10,853 bases of DNA from an uncultured Eubacterium sp. (lineage in GTDB: Bacteria; Bacillota; Clostridia; Lachnospirales; Lachnospiraceae): assembly GCA_905236295.1 (NCBI GenBank), contig CAJOQF010000127.1, positions 1-10,853 on the forward strand. Direction: 5' to 3'. The translations under genes and the position numbers were made by a program. This document shows positions 1-7,148 of the stretch, in pieces. The stretch's first letter is position 1. Every line of letters begins with the position of its first letter. The notes beneath the pieces were generated by a model. It was given only the letters and a program-made list of their open reading frames with translations, did not search any database and had not been told where the DNA came from.

Positions 1-1881
1 AAGCTTTATGAGGCTTGCGATATACTTGCAAAACAGCTCACCAGAGGTGCCGATCTCCCTGAATTTTCAAAGATGGATGCCATCATGGGAATCGAGCAGG
101 AGGAGACGGGAGACTTCATAGTAAGCGAGAAAGAAAAAACCGTAAACCTTACACAGGAAGGTGTACATAAAGTTGAGCGTTTCTTCAAGATCGACAACCT
201 TGCCGATCCTGAGAACCTTGAGATACAGCACAATATCATCCTTGCGCTTCGCGCGCATAACCTTATGTTCAAGGATCAGGATTATGTTGTGGCTGACGAT
301 CAGATCATGATAGTTGATGAGTTTACCGGACGTATCATGCCGGGAAGACGTTATTCTGACGGACTTCATCAGGCTATTGAGGCTAAGGAGCACGTTAAGG
401 TTAAGAGGGAGAGCAAGACTCTTGCGACCATCACTTTCCAGAACTTCTTCAACAAATACGAGAAGAAGTGCGGTATGACCGGTACTGCCCTTACAGAGGA
501 GCAGGAGTTTAGAGATATCTACGGTATGGACGTTATCGAGATCCCTACCAACAGACCGGTTCAAAGAAAAGACCTCAACGACGCCGTTTACAAGACCAAG
601 AATGAGAAGTTCAGAGCTGTTGTTGAAGAGATAAAAGCTGCTCATGCCAAGGGACAGCCGGTTCTTGTCGGAACTATCACCATCGAGACTTCAGAGCTCT
701 TGAGCGGTATGTTAAAGAGGGAGGGAATTCCTCACAACGTATTGAATGCTAAGTTCCATGAGCAGGAGGCCGCGATCGTCGCAGACGCCGGACTCAAAGG
801 CATGGTTACTATCGCCACCAATATGGCCGGTCGTGGTACCGATATCAAGATTGATGATGAGGTAAAGGAACTTGGCGGATTAAAGATCATAGGTACCGAG
901 CGTCATGAATCACGACGTATCGACAACCAGCTGCGTGGTCGTGCAGGTCGTCAGGGTGATCCGGGAGAATCAAGATTCTACATCTCCCTTGAGGATGATC
1001 TTATGCGCCTGTTCGGATCTGAGAAACTTGTTACCATGTTCAATGCACTCGGTGTTCCGGAGGGCGAGCAGATTGAGCACAAGATGCTCACTTCTGCCAT
1101 AGAGAAAGCCCAGAAGAAGATAGAGAGCAACAACTTCGGTATCAGAAAGAACCTCCTCGAGTACGATCAGGTTATGAACGATCAAAGAGAGATCGTTTAC
1201 GAGGAGAGAAGAAGAGTGCTCGATGGCGAGAGCATGAGAGATACTATCTACGCATGGATTGCCGACCTGGTCGAGTCCGATGTGGAGAGATGTCTCTCTG
1301 ATGATGTGGATAGAACAGAGTGGAATGTTGAAGAGTTAAATAATCTCATCATACCTTATGTTCCGATCACACCGCTTACTCAGGAAGAACTCGAAGAGTT
1401 CAAGAATGTGAGCGCTGTTAAACAGGAAGTTAAGATGCGCGCTGCCAAGGCGTATGAGGCTAAGGAAGCTGAGTTCCCTGAGACAGAGACCATAAGAGAG
1501 CTTGAGAGAGTTGTTCTTCTCAAGGTCATTGATAAAAAATGGATGGATCACATCGATGATATGGATCAGCTCAGACAGGGTATCGGTCTTCAGGCCTATG
1601 GTCAGAGAGATCCGGTTGTCGAGTACAAGATGCAGGGCTACGAGATGTTCGAGGCGATGACGGAAGCTGTCGAGGAGGATACTGTCCGCCTTATGATGCA
1701 TGTTCGTGTCGAGCAGAAGGTAGAGCGCGAGGAGGTTGCCAAAGTTACAGGAACCAACAAGGATGATACAGCCAAGAAGGGTCCTAAGAAGAGAGAAAGT
1801 GCAAAGATATATCCGAACGATCCATGTCCGTGCGGATCAGGAAAGAAATATAAGCAGTGCTGTGGAGCTAAGATCGTATAA
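1..1881 (+). CDS. secA: Preprotein translocase ATPase SecA (3' part, start outside window)
   Basis: SecA is the motor ATPase that pushes unfolded secretory proteins through the SecYEG channel. The reading frame is open from base 1, so the first ATG at base 73 is internal and the gene enters from the left. The 626 residues seen are about three quarters of the usual 800-900; the missing part is the N-terminal Walker A region. In order one sees the end of the preprotein cross-linking and first nucleotide-binding region (VDEFTGR near base 313, GMTGTA near 472), the second helicase domain ([10 protein letters not shown] near 814-843, [17 protein letters not shown] near 928-978), the helical scaffold ([10 protein letters not shown] near 1159) and helical wing region, and a C-terminal zinc tail with cysteine codons at 1825, 1831, 1858 and 1861 ([13 protein letters not shown]). 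That tail binds Zn and, in characterised SecAs, contacts SecB or ribosomes/phospholipids. The prfB gene that often follows secA in Firmicutes is absent; citrate synthase comes next after 60 bp with no terminator visible. The identity is certain. Confidence 0.98.
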   Translation, partial: KLYEACDILAKQLTRGADLPEFSKMDAIMGIEQEETGDFIVSEKEKTVNLTQEGVHKVERFFKIDNLADPENLEIQHNIILALRAHNLMFKDQDYVVADDQIMIVDEFTGRIMPGRRYSDGLHQAIEAKEHVKVKRESKTLATITFQNFFNKYEKKCGMTGTALTEEQEFRDIYGMDVIEIPTNRPVQRKDLNDAVYKTKNEKFRAVVEEIKAAHAKGQPVLVGTITIETSELLSGMLKREGIPHNVLNAKFHEQEAAIVADAGLKGMVTIATNMAGRGTDIKIDDEVKELGGLKIIGTERHESRRIDNQLRGRAGRQGDPGESRFYISLEDDLMRLFGSEKLVTMFNALGVPEGEQIEHKMLTSAIEKAQKKIESNNFGIRKNLLEYDQVMNDQREIVYEERRRVLDGESMRDTIYAWIADLVESDVERCLSDDVDRTEWNVEELNNLIIPYVPITPLTQEELEEFKNVSAVKQEVKMRAAKAYEAKEAEFPETETIRELERVVLLKVIDKKWMDHIDDMDQLRQGIGLQAYGQRDPVVEYKMQGYEMFEAMTEAVEEDTVRLMMHVRVEQKVEREEVAKVTGTNKDDTAKKGPKKRESAKIYPNDPCPCGSGKKYKQCCGAKIV

Positions 1882-1941
1882 TTGCTTGGTGTAAGCTGTG
1901 GCATGCTGTGACGTATACATTGGTTTAGGAAGGAGACAAAA

Positions 1942-3354
1942 ATGGGTATACTTGAAAATGAGTTTCTGTATCTTGATGATCTTGATGACAAGATTGACAA
2001 GATTAAGAATGCAAGGTTTGAAGAAAATTCATCTATACTTGAAGCGGTGCTTATGCAAAAGCATCGAATTGACCCAAACCAGTACTTGAAATATGATGTC
2101 AAAAGAGGACTTCGAGATTCAAACGGAAAGGGAGTTTTGGCAGGACTGACGGAGATTTCTGATGTCAGGTCTTACGAGATGGAGCATGGAAAATGGCTTC
2201 CGGCTGACGGTTCCCTGTACTATCAGGGCATCAATGTAAATGATATTGTTGAAAATCTCAAAGGACGCAAGTTCGGATTCGAGGAGGTTGTATACCTCCT
2301 CCTGTTCGGACATCTTCCGAGCAAGACTGAGTTGGATATCCTGCTCTATGCTATCTACAGTATGCAGGATCTCGGCAACAGGTTTGTCCGCGATGTAATA
2401 ATGAAGGCATCCAATGAAAACATCATGAATGCCATGCAAAGAACCGTTCTTACGCTTTATACATATGATGAGACTCCTGATGATATTTCCGCCGGAAATG
2501 TTCTTCGTCAATCCTTGGAGTTGATCGCAAAATTACCGTTGATTGCGGTGTATTCGTATAATTCTTACAGACATTTCAGAAAAGATGAAACACTATTTAT
2601 AAGAAGCCCTGAAGAGGGATTGTCAATGGCAGAGAACATTCTGCTTATGCTTAGACCGGACAAACAGTATACCGAGCTTGAGGCCAAGGTACTCGATGTT
2701 GCTCTTATCCTTCACGCTGAGCATGGTGGTGGTAACAACTCGTCATTTACCACACACGTTGTAAGTTCTTCGGGAACAGATACATATTCTGCCACAGCCG
2801 CATCGATCGGTTCACTCAAAGGTTTCAGACACGGTGGTGCCAATATCAAGGTTCAGGGTATGTTTGCTGAGATTAAGAAGAATGTCAAGGACTGGACCAG
2901 CGATGAGGAAGTGAAGAATTACCTTATCAAGATCTATGAGAAAAAGGCATTTGACGGATCGGGACTTATATATGGTATAGGACATGCGGTTTATACCATA
3001 TCCGATCCGAGAGAGGTTCATCTTAAAAAATATGCGAGGATGCTTGCAGAAGAAAAAGGTCGAATGGAAGAGTTCGAGCTTTACAACAGGGTTGAGCGTC
3101 TCGCAAAAGAAGTTATAGTTGAGCGCAGCAACATGTTTAAGCCTATTTGCGCAAACGTGGATTTCTACAGCGGATTTGTTTACAATATGCTTGGAATCCC
3201 ACAGGAGCTCTACACACCGATCTTTGCCATAGCACGTATGGCAGGATGGAGCGCCCACAGACTCGAAGAGCTCATCAACGCAGGCAAGATCATCAGACCT
3301 GCTTACAAATATGTGGGTGAGCATCTTACTTACACCCCGTTCGACGAGAGATAA
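1942..3354 (+). CDS. gltA: Citrate synthase
   Basis: This cytoplasmic enzyme condenses acetyl-CoA and oxaloacetate to citrate and CoA. The 470-residue product carries the full active site: His261 in LHAEHGGGN and His297 in FRHGGAN match the two catalytic histidines (pig His274 and His320), His348 and Arg357 lie in GIGHAVYTISDPR (substrate binding), and Asp407 in NVDFYSG matches the catalytic Asp375. The first ~80 residues, before the recognisable citrate synthase fold, are charged and contain a possible short helix, so the protein is longer than the ~370-residue Gram-positive CitZ type. The start is well supported: AGGAAGGAG at 1927-1935 sits 6 nt before the ATG. In a fermentative anaerobe its likely role is the oxidative branch to 2-oxoglutarate and glutamate; this is inference, since aconitase and isocitrate dehydrogenase are not in the window. 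A 2-methylcitrate synthase activity cannot be excluded from sequence. The gene ends directly in a long hairpin. Confidence 0.96.
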   Translation: MGILENEFLYLDDLDDKIDKIKNARFEENSSILEAVLMQKHRIDPNQYLKYDVKRGLRDSNGKGVLAGLTEISDVRSYEMEHGKWLPADGSLYYQGINVNDIVENLKGRKFGFEEVVYLLLFGHLPSKTELDILLYAIYSMQDLGNRFVRDVIMKASNENIMNAMQRTVLTLYTYDETPDDISAGNVLRQSLELIAKLPLIAVYSYNSYRHFRKDETLFIRSPEEGLSMAENILLMLRPDKQYTELEAKVLDVALILHAEHGGGNNSSFTTHVVSSSGTDTYSATAASIGSLKGFRHGGANIKVQGMFAEIKKNVKDWTSDEEVKNYLIKIYEKKAFDGSGLIYGIGHAVYTISDPREVHLKKYARMLAEEKGRMEEFELYNRVERLAKEVIVERSNMFKPICANVDFYSGFVYNMLGIPQELYTPIFAIARMAGWSAHRLEELINAGKIIRPAYKYVGEHLTYTPFDER

Positions 3355-3462
3355 AAAATCCGAATTATGTGTGGATTGCGACAGTTCTGATCCGACGAAA
3401 TGCATCTTGTATTTTTCGGACAGAATCTTGTCGCAGGGTACCGCATATAATCCGGATTTTTT
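3353..3462. terminator. Very long imperfect hairpin between convergent genes, probable bidirectional terminator
   Basis: The 22-nt arms 3353-3374 and 3441-3462 pair at 21 of 22 positions (two G-U pairs, one A-C mismatch). The pairing continues inward: 3377-3383 (TGCGACA) with 3429-3435 (TGTCGCA), 3385-3389 (TTCTG) with 3421-3425, 3391-3395 (TCCGA) with 3416-3420, and 3398-3401 with 3411-3414, leaving a loop of about 9 nt. The outer ends are A6 on the left, overlapping the gltA stop codon, and T7 on the right (3457-3463), so RNA from either strand ends the stem in a U-run. It lies between gltA (+) and the ParA gene (-), which is where a shared terminator is expected. At about 110 nt it is far longer than an ordinary intrinsic terminator, so a folded mobile palindromic element that took over terminator duty is an alternative. 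Confidence 0.75.
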
Positions 3463-3465
3463 TAA

Positions 3466-3505
3466 TGCAATGGGAAACGTGATTTCCTGTTACATTTTAA
3501 TTGCA
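3466..3505. repeat. Second small dyad next to the long hairpin
   Basis: TGCAAT at 3466-3471 is repeated inverted as ATTGCA at 3500-3505, and inside it GGAAA (3473-3477) pairs with TTTCC (3483-3487) across a 5-nt loop. The two stems are separated by an asymmetric 12-nt bulge, and no T-run follows on either strand. On the minus strand it would form in RNA just after the ParA stop codon and before the long hairpin. It may be a 3'-end stabilising structure or chance. Confidence 0.3.
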
Positions 3506-3513
3506 CAGAGTAT

Positions 3514-4326
3514 TTATGATTTGGTTTTGGTCTTAGTGCTTTTTGTCTTGCTGCTCTTGGACCTGGCAGCTTTCATGCCTGTGAGTTCCTTGGCAAATGC
3601 TGCATAGTCGAGCATGGTTGAACATTTTGGTGCGTAGTTTATAAGGAGTTTGTGGTTTTCCTGAGCCTCTTTGGTCTTTACACATTCCCTTACGGAAGTC
3701 TTGAAAAGCTTTGTGTTCATCTCTTTGGCCTTGGCTTCGATGTCCTCTTTTATTGCTTTGTCGAGATTTGAGCGTCCCGAATATTTCAAGAGAAGCATAC
3801 CGGCAATGTTGAGCTTTGGATTCTGACGTTTCTTGACAGACATTATAGTCTGGTAAAGCTGATCGATTCCCTGGAGAGCATACGAATCGGCAGTGACCGG
3901 TATGATGACCTCGTCAGCTGCGATAAGGCAGTTGTAGAGGGTGATGTTGAGTGAAGGAGCTGTGTCTATCACTACGTACTCATATCCGAGCAGGTTGTCT
4001 AACGCGTCTTTTAGACGGTAGAATCCCTCGATGTCTCCGTCGAGTATCTTTTCTGCTTTGGAAAGAAGAGGATCTGATGCGACGATATCGCCGTTTGGCG
4101 TGTGCTGTATGGCCTCCTCGATTGGGAGAGCATCCTGATCTATAATTACGTCATATAAGGTAGGAGTTTTCTTGACAACGGCTTCGTAGGTGCTTGTTGA
4201 GTTGCCCTGCGGATCGGCATCTATGAGAAGCGTAGGCTTGTAGGTTGCTAAAATGCCGGCAAGGTTTGTGGCTGTGGTTGTTTTACCGACGCCGCCTTTT
4301 TGATTTGCGATAACGAATACTTTCAT
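3514..4326 (-). CDS. ParA/Soj-type deviant Walker A ATPase
   Basis: The 270-residue protein belongs to the ParA/MinD ATPase superfamily, which forms ATP-dependent dimers that bind DNA or membranes and position plasmids, chromosomes or protein complexes. The deviant Walker A motif KGGVGKTTT (residues 10-18, signature Lys10 and catalytic Lys15) starts almost at the N terminus, followed by Walker A' (DADPQGN, 36-42) and Walker B (VVIDTAPS, 118-125). No N-terminal DNA-binding domain is present, so it is the short type Ib-like or chromosomal Soj-like form. The last ~20 residues are an unusual tail of Lys, Ser and Thr with eight basic residues, which could add non-specific DNA binding. The start has AGGAG (complement of 4332-4336) overlapping the stop codon of the small upstream gene, so the two are probably translationally coupled. 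No parB or parS-like cluster is seen, so chromosome segregation should not be assumed; cargo positioning is equally possible. Confidence 0.9.
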   Translation of the reverse strand: MKVFVIANQKGGVGKTTTATNLAGILATYKPTLLIDADPQGNSTSTYEAVVKKTPTLYDVIIDQDALPIEEAIQHTPNGDIVASDPLLSKAEKILDGDIEGFYRLKDALDNLLGYEYVVIDTAPSLNITLYNCLIAADEVIIPVTADSYALQGIDQLYQTIMSVKKRQNPKLNIAGMLLLKYSGRSNLDKAIKEDIEAKAKEMNTKLFKTSVRECVKTKEAQENHKLLINYAPKCSTMLDYAAFAKELTGMKAARSKSSKTKSTKTKTKS

Positions 4327-4335
4327 TTTTTCTCC

Positions 4336-4590
4336 TTAAAAATCTATTTGTCCGGTGTATTTGTCGTTTACTACGTAATATACTGCCTGATCTTCGGGTT
4401 TGATGTAGACGTTGACCTGTCTGATCTCATCATCATCAACACCGGCTAATTCGAGTTTTTTCTGTATGCTCTGAAGCAGTGCAGCTTCATCTCTTTCCCG
4501 ACCGCCAAATTGCACATATATGTTTTTGCGAGCGGTGGCAAAACCGCCGGAGAGCATTTTGGCACGCTCTTCGCTTACTTTTCTTGCCAT
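4336..4590 (-). CDS. Small conserved protein of unknown function, DUF6465-like
   Basis: The product is 84 residues when started at the ATG complementary to 4588-4590. A GGAGG (complement of 4601-4605) lies 10 nt upstream, which favours this start over a longer one at 4629 that lacks such a site. The N terminus is basic (MARKVSEERAKM). It is followed by a strand-like segment (NIYVQFGGRE), an acidic helical stretch, and a C-terminal part with VNVYIKPEDQAVYYVVND. The pattern of 'YVQFGG', then 'YIKPED', then 'AVYYVVN' resembles a small Firmicutes family I recall as DUF6465; this is from memory, not a search. There is no signal peptide or membrane segment. It lies 9 bp upstream of the ParA ATPase with the next ribosome site inside its stop region, so the two are probably one operon and may work together. 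Its function is not known to me. Confidence 0.8.
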   Translation of the reverse strand: MARKVSEERAKMLSGGFATARKNIYVQFGGRERDEAALLQSIQKKLELAGVDDDEIRQVNVYIKPEDQAVYYVVNDKYTGQIDF

Positions 4591-4631
4591 TAATAAATAT
4601 CCTCCTTTGAAATTTCTTTGAAAAATCAATC

Positions 4632-4661
4632 ATCATATATGTTACTACTCCCCGGCGTCAT
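4632..4661 (-). promoter_or_regulatory. Weak candidate promoter for the small protein/ParA operon
   Basis: On the minus strand a -10 hexamer TATGAT (complement of 4632-4637, 5 of 6 consensus) is preceded at 18 bp by ATGACG (complement of 4656-4661, 4 of 6). The start codon lies about 40 nt downstream, which is reasonable. The -35 is weak, so this is a candidate only. Confidence 0.35.
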
Positions 4662-4728
4662 TCGCAAGAAGAAATAATTGCATGAAACTGAAAATAATGC
4701 TAATCTTATGGTTACGGATGTTCTTTGT

Positions 4729-4758
4729 CCGACAATTTTGCTTAACACTGATTATACA
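4729..4758 (+). promoter_or_regulatory. Weak candidate promoter for metH with overlapping dyad
   Basis: CCGACA (4729-4734) and TATACA (4753-4758), each 4 of 6 matches, are 18 bp apart and sit about 20 nt before the metH start. A perfect 5+1+5 palindrome, TTGTCCGACAA (4725-4735), overlaps the -35 and could be an operator half-site. In the 188-bp divergent region I see no S-box, T-box or cobalamin riboswitch architecture. Confidence 0.3.
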
Positions 4759-4778
4759 GAGAGATTTCCGAAAATGAT

Positions 4779-7139
4779 ATGAAAGTGATGGAAAAAATGG
4801 ATAATTTGATTTTCTTGGACGGAGCAATGGGAACCCAGCTGCAAAAGCGGGGGTTAAAGCCGGGGCAGAGACCCGAGATCTTTGCCATTGAACATGAGGA
4901 TATTCTTGTTGATATTCACAAAAGTTACATAGAAGCCGGCAGTGATGTGATCTATGCAAATACTTTCGGTGCAAATGCGGATAAGCTTGCGGACACCGGA
5001 TATAGTGTCTTTCAGGTTATCTCGGAAAATGTCAGAATTGCAAAGAAAGCCGCAGAAAACAGAGCGAAGGTTGCACTGGATGTGGGACCGATAGGAAAAC
5101 TGTTGGAGCCGCTCGGAGATCTGTCTTTCGAGGAGGCTTATGATATATATAAGGAAATTATGGTCGCCGGAAACGAAGCCGGAGCAGACCTTATTGTCTG
5201 CGAGACCATGACCGATCTCTACGAGGTTAAGGCGGCGGTTCTTGCTGCTAAAGAAAACACAGATCTGCCGGTCTGGGTTACGATGAGCTTTGAGGAGAAC
5301 GGAAGGACTTTTACCGGGACTACGATAGAGAGTATGGCGATGACTCTCGAGGGACTCGGGGTGGAGGCTATGGGAATAAACTGTTCTCTCGGACCTGATG
5401 ATATATTACCGCTTATCAAAACTATGAGAGAGTGGACCGATTGCCCGATAATCGCAAAACCGAATGCCGGTCTGCCGGATGCTGCCACGGGTGAATATGA
5501 TCTAAAGGCAGGAGATTTTGCCTCGGCCATGATCATACTTGTCGAAGCGGGAGCGGTTATTGTCGGTGGTTGTTGCGGCAGCGAGCCGGAGTATATTGCG
5601 CAGTTAAAAAAAGTGCTGTCAGAGTCGGATATAGAAGCTGCGCCCAAGGGCAAAAAGAGAAGGGGAGTCTGTTCTCCGGCTCGTGTGGCGGAGTTTGTCG
5701 GCATAAATACCATCGGAGAGCGAATTAATCCTACGGGTAAGAAAAGCTTTAAAGAGGCACTCCACAATCATGATATGGATTTTGTCATGCAAAAGGCAAT
5801 CGAGCAGACAGAAGGTGGAGCGGATATTTTGGACGTCAATGTCGGTCTGCCGGGGATAGATGAAGTGTCAATGATGATAGATGTGGTGAAGGCGGTTCAG
5901 TCGGTAACGGATCTGCCGCTCCAGATCGATTCGTCAAATCCTGATGCGATAGAAGCCGGACTGAGGGTCTGCAACGGAAGGGCGATAGTAAATTCGGTAA
6001 GCGCCGAGCCGGACAGCGTAAAGCAGATCCTTCCTATTGTAAAAAAATACGGAGCTGCGGTCATAGGTCTTGCCCTTGATAAGGATGGGATACCGGAAAC
6101 GGCAGAGGGAAGATTTAAGCTTGCGGGATACATATTGGATGAAGCGCGAAACTATGGAATACCAAAAGAAGATATCATTATAGACTGTCTTACGCTCACG
6201 GTTTCCGCACAGCAGAATCAGGCACTTGAGACATTGAATGCCATAAGAATGGTAAGAAATGAACTTGGACTTCACAATGTTTTGGGAGTCAGCAACATTT
6301 CATTCGGACTTCCGAAAAGATCGAATATTACAAAGGCCTTTCTCTCGATGGCGATTGAAAACGGGCTTGATTTTGCCATTGTCAATCCTAATCAGCAGGA
6401 TGTCATGGATACGATCGCATCCTGTGATGCCATCATGGGTTATGACAAGAACTGCGAGAAGTATATAGAGCGCTTTACCGAAGAAGCTGAGTCAGTACCT
6501 AAAGAATCTGCAGGAGCTGAGATGACTGTGGAGGAGGCGGTGCTTAAAGGTCTGGGTGGAGAGACCGGACGCCTTACCCTGAAGCTTTTGGAGAATAAAG
6601 ACGAGCTGGAAGTGATAAATGATTATCTTATTCCGGCGCTGGACGTTGTGGGTGAAAAGTATGAGAAGGGAACATTCTTCCTGCCGCAGCTTGTCAAAGC
6701 GGCAAATGCTGCCGGTGAAGGATTTGAGATAATAAAGAAGCGTATTGCCCAAAAGGGCGGAGAACGGGTCAGCAAAGGGAAAATCCTTATCGCCACGGTT
6801 GAGGGCGATATCCACGACATAGGAAAAAATATTGTAAAGATCGTATTGGAGAACTACGGTTATGACGTTGTGGACATGGGAACCGATGTGCCTCCGGCAG
6901 ACATTGTGTCAAGGGTGATGGATGAGAATATAAAGCTTGTCGGGCTTTCGGCGCTTATGACAACCACGGTATCATCAATGAAAAAGACGATAGAGGAACT
7001 AGAGAGCGCAGGAGCAGGCTGCAAGGTGTTTGTCGGAGGAGCGGTGCTCACGCCGGAGTACGCAAGCGAGATCGGTGCTGATTATTATGCAAAGGATGCG
7101 AAGGCGTCTGTTGATATTGCGAAGGAAATATTCGGATAG
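4779..7139 (+). CDS. metH: Cobalamin-dependent methionine synthase, short form without activation domain
   Basis: This enzyme transfers the methyl group of 5-methyl-tetrahydrofolate through cobalamin to homocysteine, giving methionine. Domains in the 786-residue protein: homocysteine-binding barrel (residues ~8-280) with zinc ligands Cys202 (GINCSLGP) and Cys265/Cys266 (VGGCCGS); pterin-binding barrel (~300-560, start GERINPTGKKSFKEAL); helical cap (~580-655, ETGRLTLKLLENKDE); and cobalamin-binding Rossmann domain (~665-786) with the lower-axial ligand His679 in EGDIHDIGKN, then GLSALMTTT and VFVGGAVL. The ~330-residue AdoMet-dependent reactivation domain of E. coli MetH is missing, as in Thermotoga-type enzymes, so a separate reactivation protein should exist elsewhere. 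The true start may be the ATG at 4797 (GTGAT at 4785-4789 is a better-placed ribosome site) rather than 4779; the 6-residue difference does not affect any domain. It is followed after 9 bp by the methyltransferase-reductase fusion. Confidence 0.96.
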   Translation: MKVMEKMDNLIFLDGAMGTQLQKRGLKPGQRPEIFAIEHEDILVDIHKSYIEAGSDVIYANTFGANADKLADTGYSVFQVISENVRIAKKAAENRAKVALDVGPIGKLLEPLGDLSFEEAYDIYKEIMVAGNEAGADLIVCETMTDLYEVKAAVLAAKENTDLPVWVTMSFEENGRTFTGTTIESMAMTLEGLGVEAMGINCSLGPDDILPLIKTMREWTDCPIIAKPNAGLPDAATGEYDLKAGDFASAMIILVEAGAVIVGGCCGSEPEYIAQLKKVLSESDIEAAPKGKKRRGVCSPARVAEFVGINTIGERINPTGKKSFKEALHNHDMDFVMQKAIEQTEGGADILDVNVGLPGIDEVSMMIDVVKAVQSVTDLPLQIDSSNPDAIEAGLRVCNGRAIVNSVSAEPDSVKQILPIVKKYGAAVIGLALDKDGIPETAEGRFKLAGYILDEARNYGIPKEDIIIDCLTLTVSAQQNQALETLNAIRMVRNELGLHNVLGVSNISFGLPKRSNITKAFLSMAIENGLDFAIVNPNQQDVMDTIASCDAIMGYDKNCEKYIERFTEEAESVPKESAGAEMTVEEAVLKGLGGETGRLTLKLLENKDELEVINDYLIPALDVVGEKYEKGTFFLPQLVKAANAAGEGFEIIKKRIAQKGGERVSKGKILIATVEGDIHDIGKNIVKIVLENYGYDVVDMGTDVPPADIVSRVMDENIKLVGLSALMTTTVSSMKKTIEELESAGAGCKVFVGGAVLTPEYASEIGADYYAKDAKASVDIAKEIFG

Positions 7140-7148
7140 GTAAATAGA

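Noticed and set aside
67..645. 192-codon open frame on the minus strand inside secA
   Set aside because: It is antisense to unmistakable SecA coding sequence, has no family resemblance and arises from codon bias.
1882..1941. Terminator or promoter between secA and gltA
   Set aside because: There is no hairpin with a T-run; TATACA at 1914-1919 lacks a usable -35 at proper spacing.
1898..2089. Small plus-strand frame overlapping the gltA start
   Set aside because: It overlaps gltA out of frame, and the strong ribosome site at 1927-1935 serves the gltA ATG.
2812..3405. 197-codon minus-strand open frame across the end of gltA and the hairpin
   Set aside because: It lies antisense to conserved citrate synthase motifs and has no plausible ribosome site or recognisable product.
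3353..3464. Insertion sequence remnant with TA target duplication
   Set aside because: TA dinucleotides flank the hairpin, but one lies within the stop codon/A-run, and two bases are too little evidence for a transposition footprint.
3311..3607. Plus-strand open frame running from gltA through the hairpin into the ParA gene
   Set aside because: It crosses a palindrome and overlaps two real genes out of frame; the hydrophobic stretch at its end is the complement of the Lys-rich ParA tail.
4605..4778. S-box, T-box or cobalamin riboswitch upstream of metH
   Set aside because: The region was read for the conserved cores and an anti-terminator/terminator pair; none was recognisable and the likely leader is only about 15-20 nt.
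4645..4974. 109-codon minus-strand frame spanning the divergent region and the metH start
   Set aside because: Most of it is antisense to the conserved MetH N terminus; its basic, Cys/His-containing product shows no domain.
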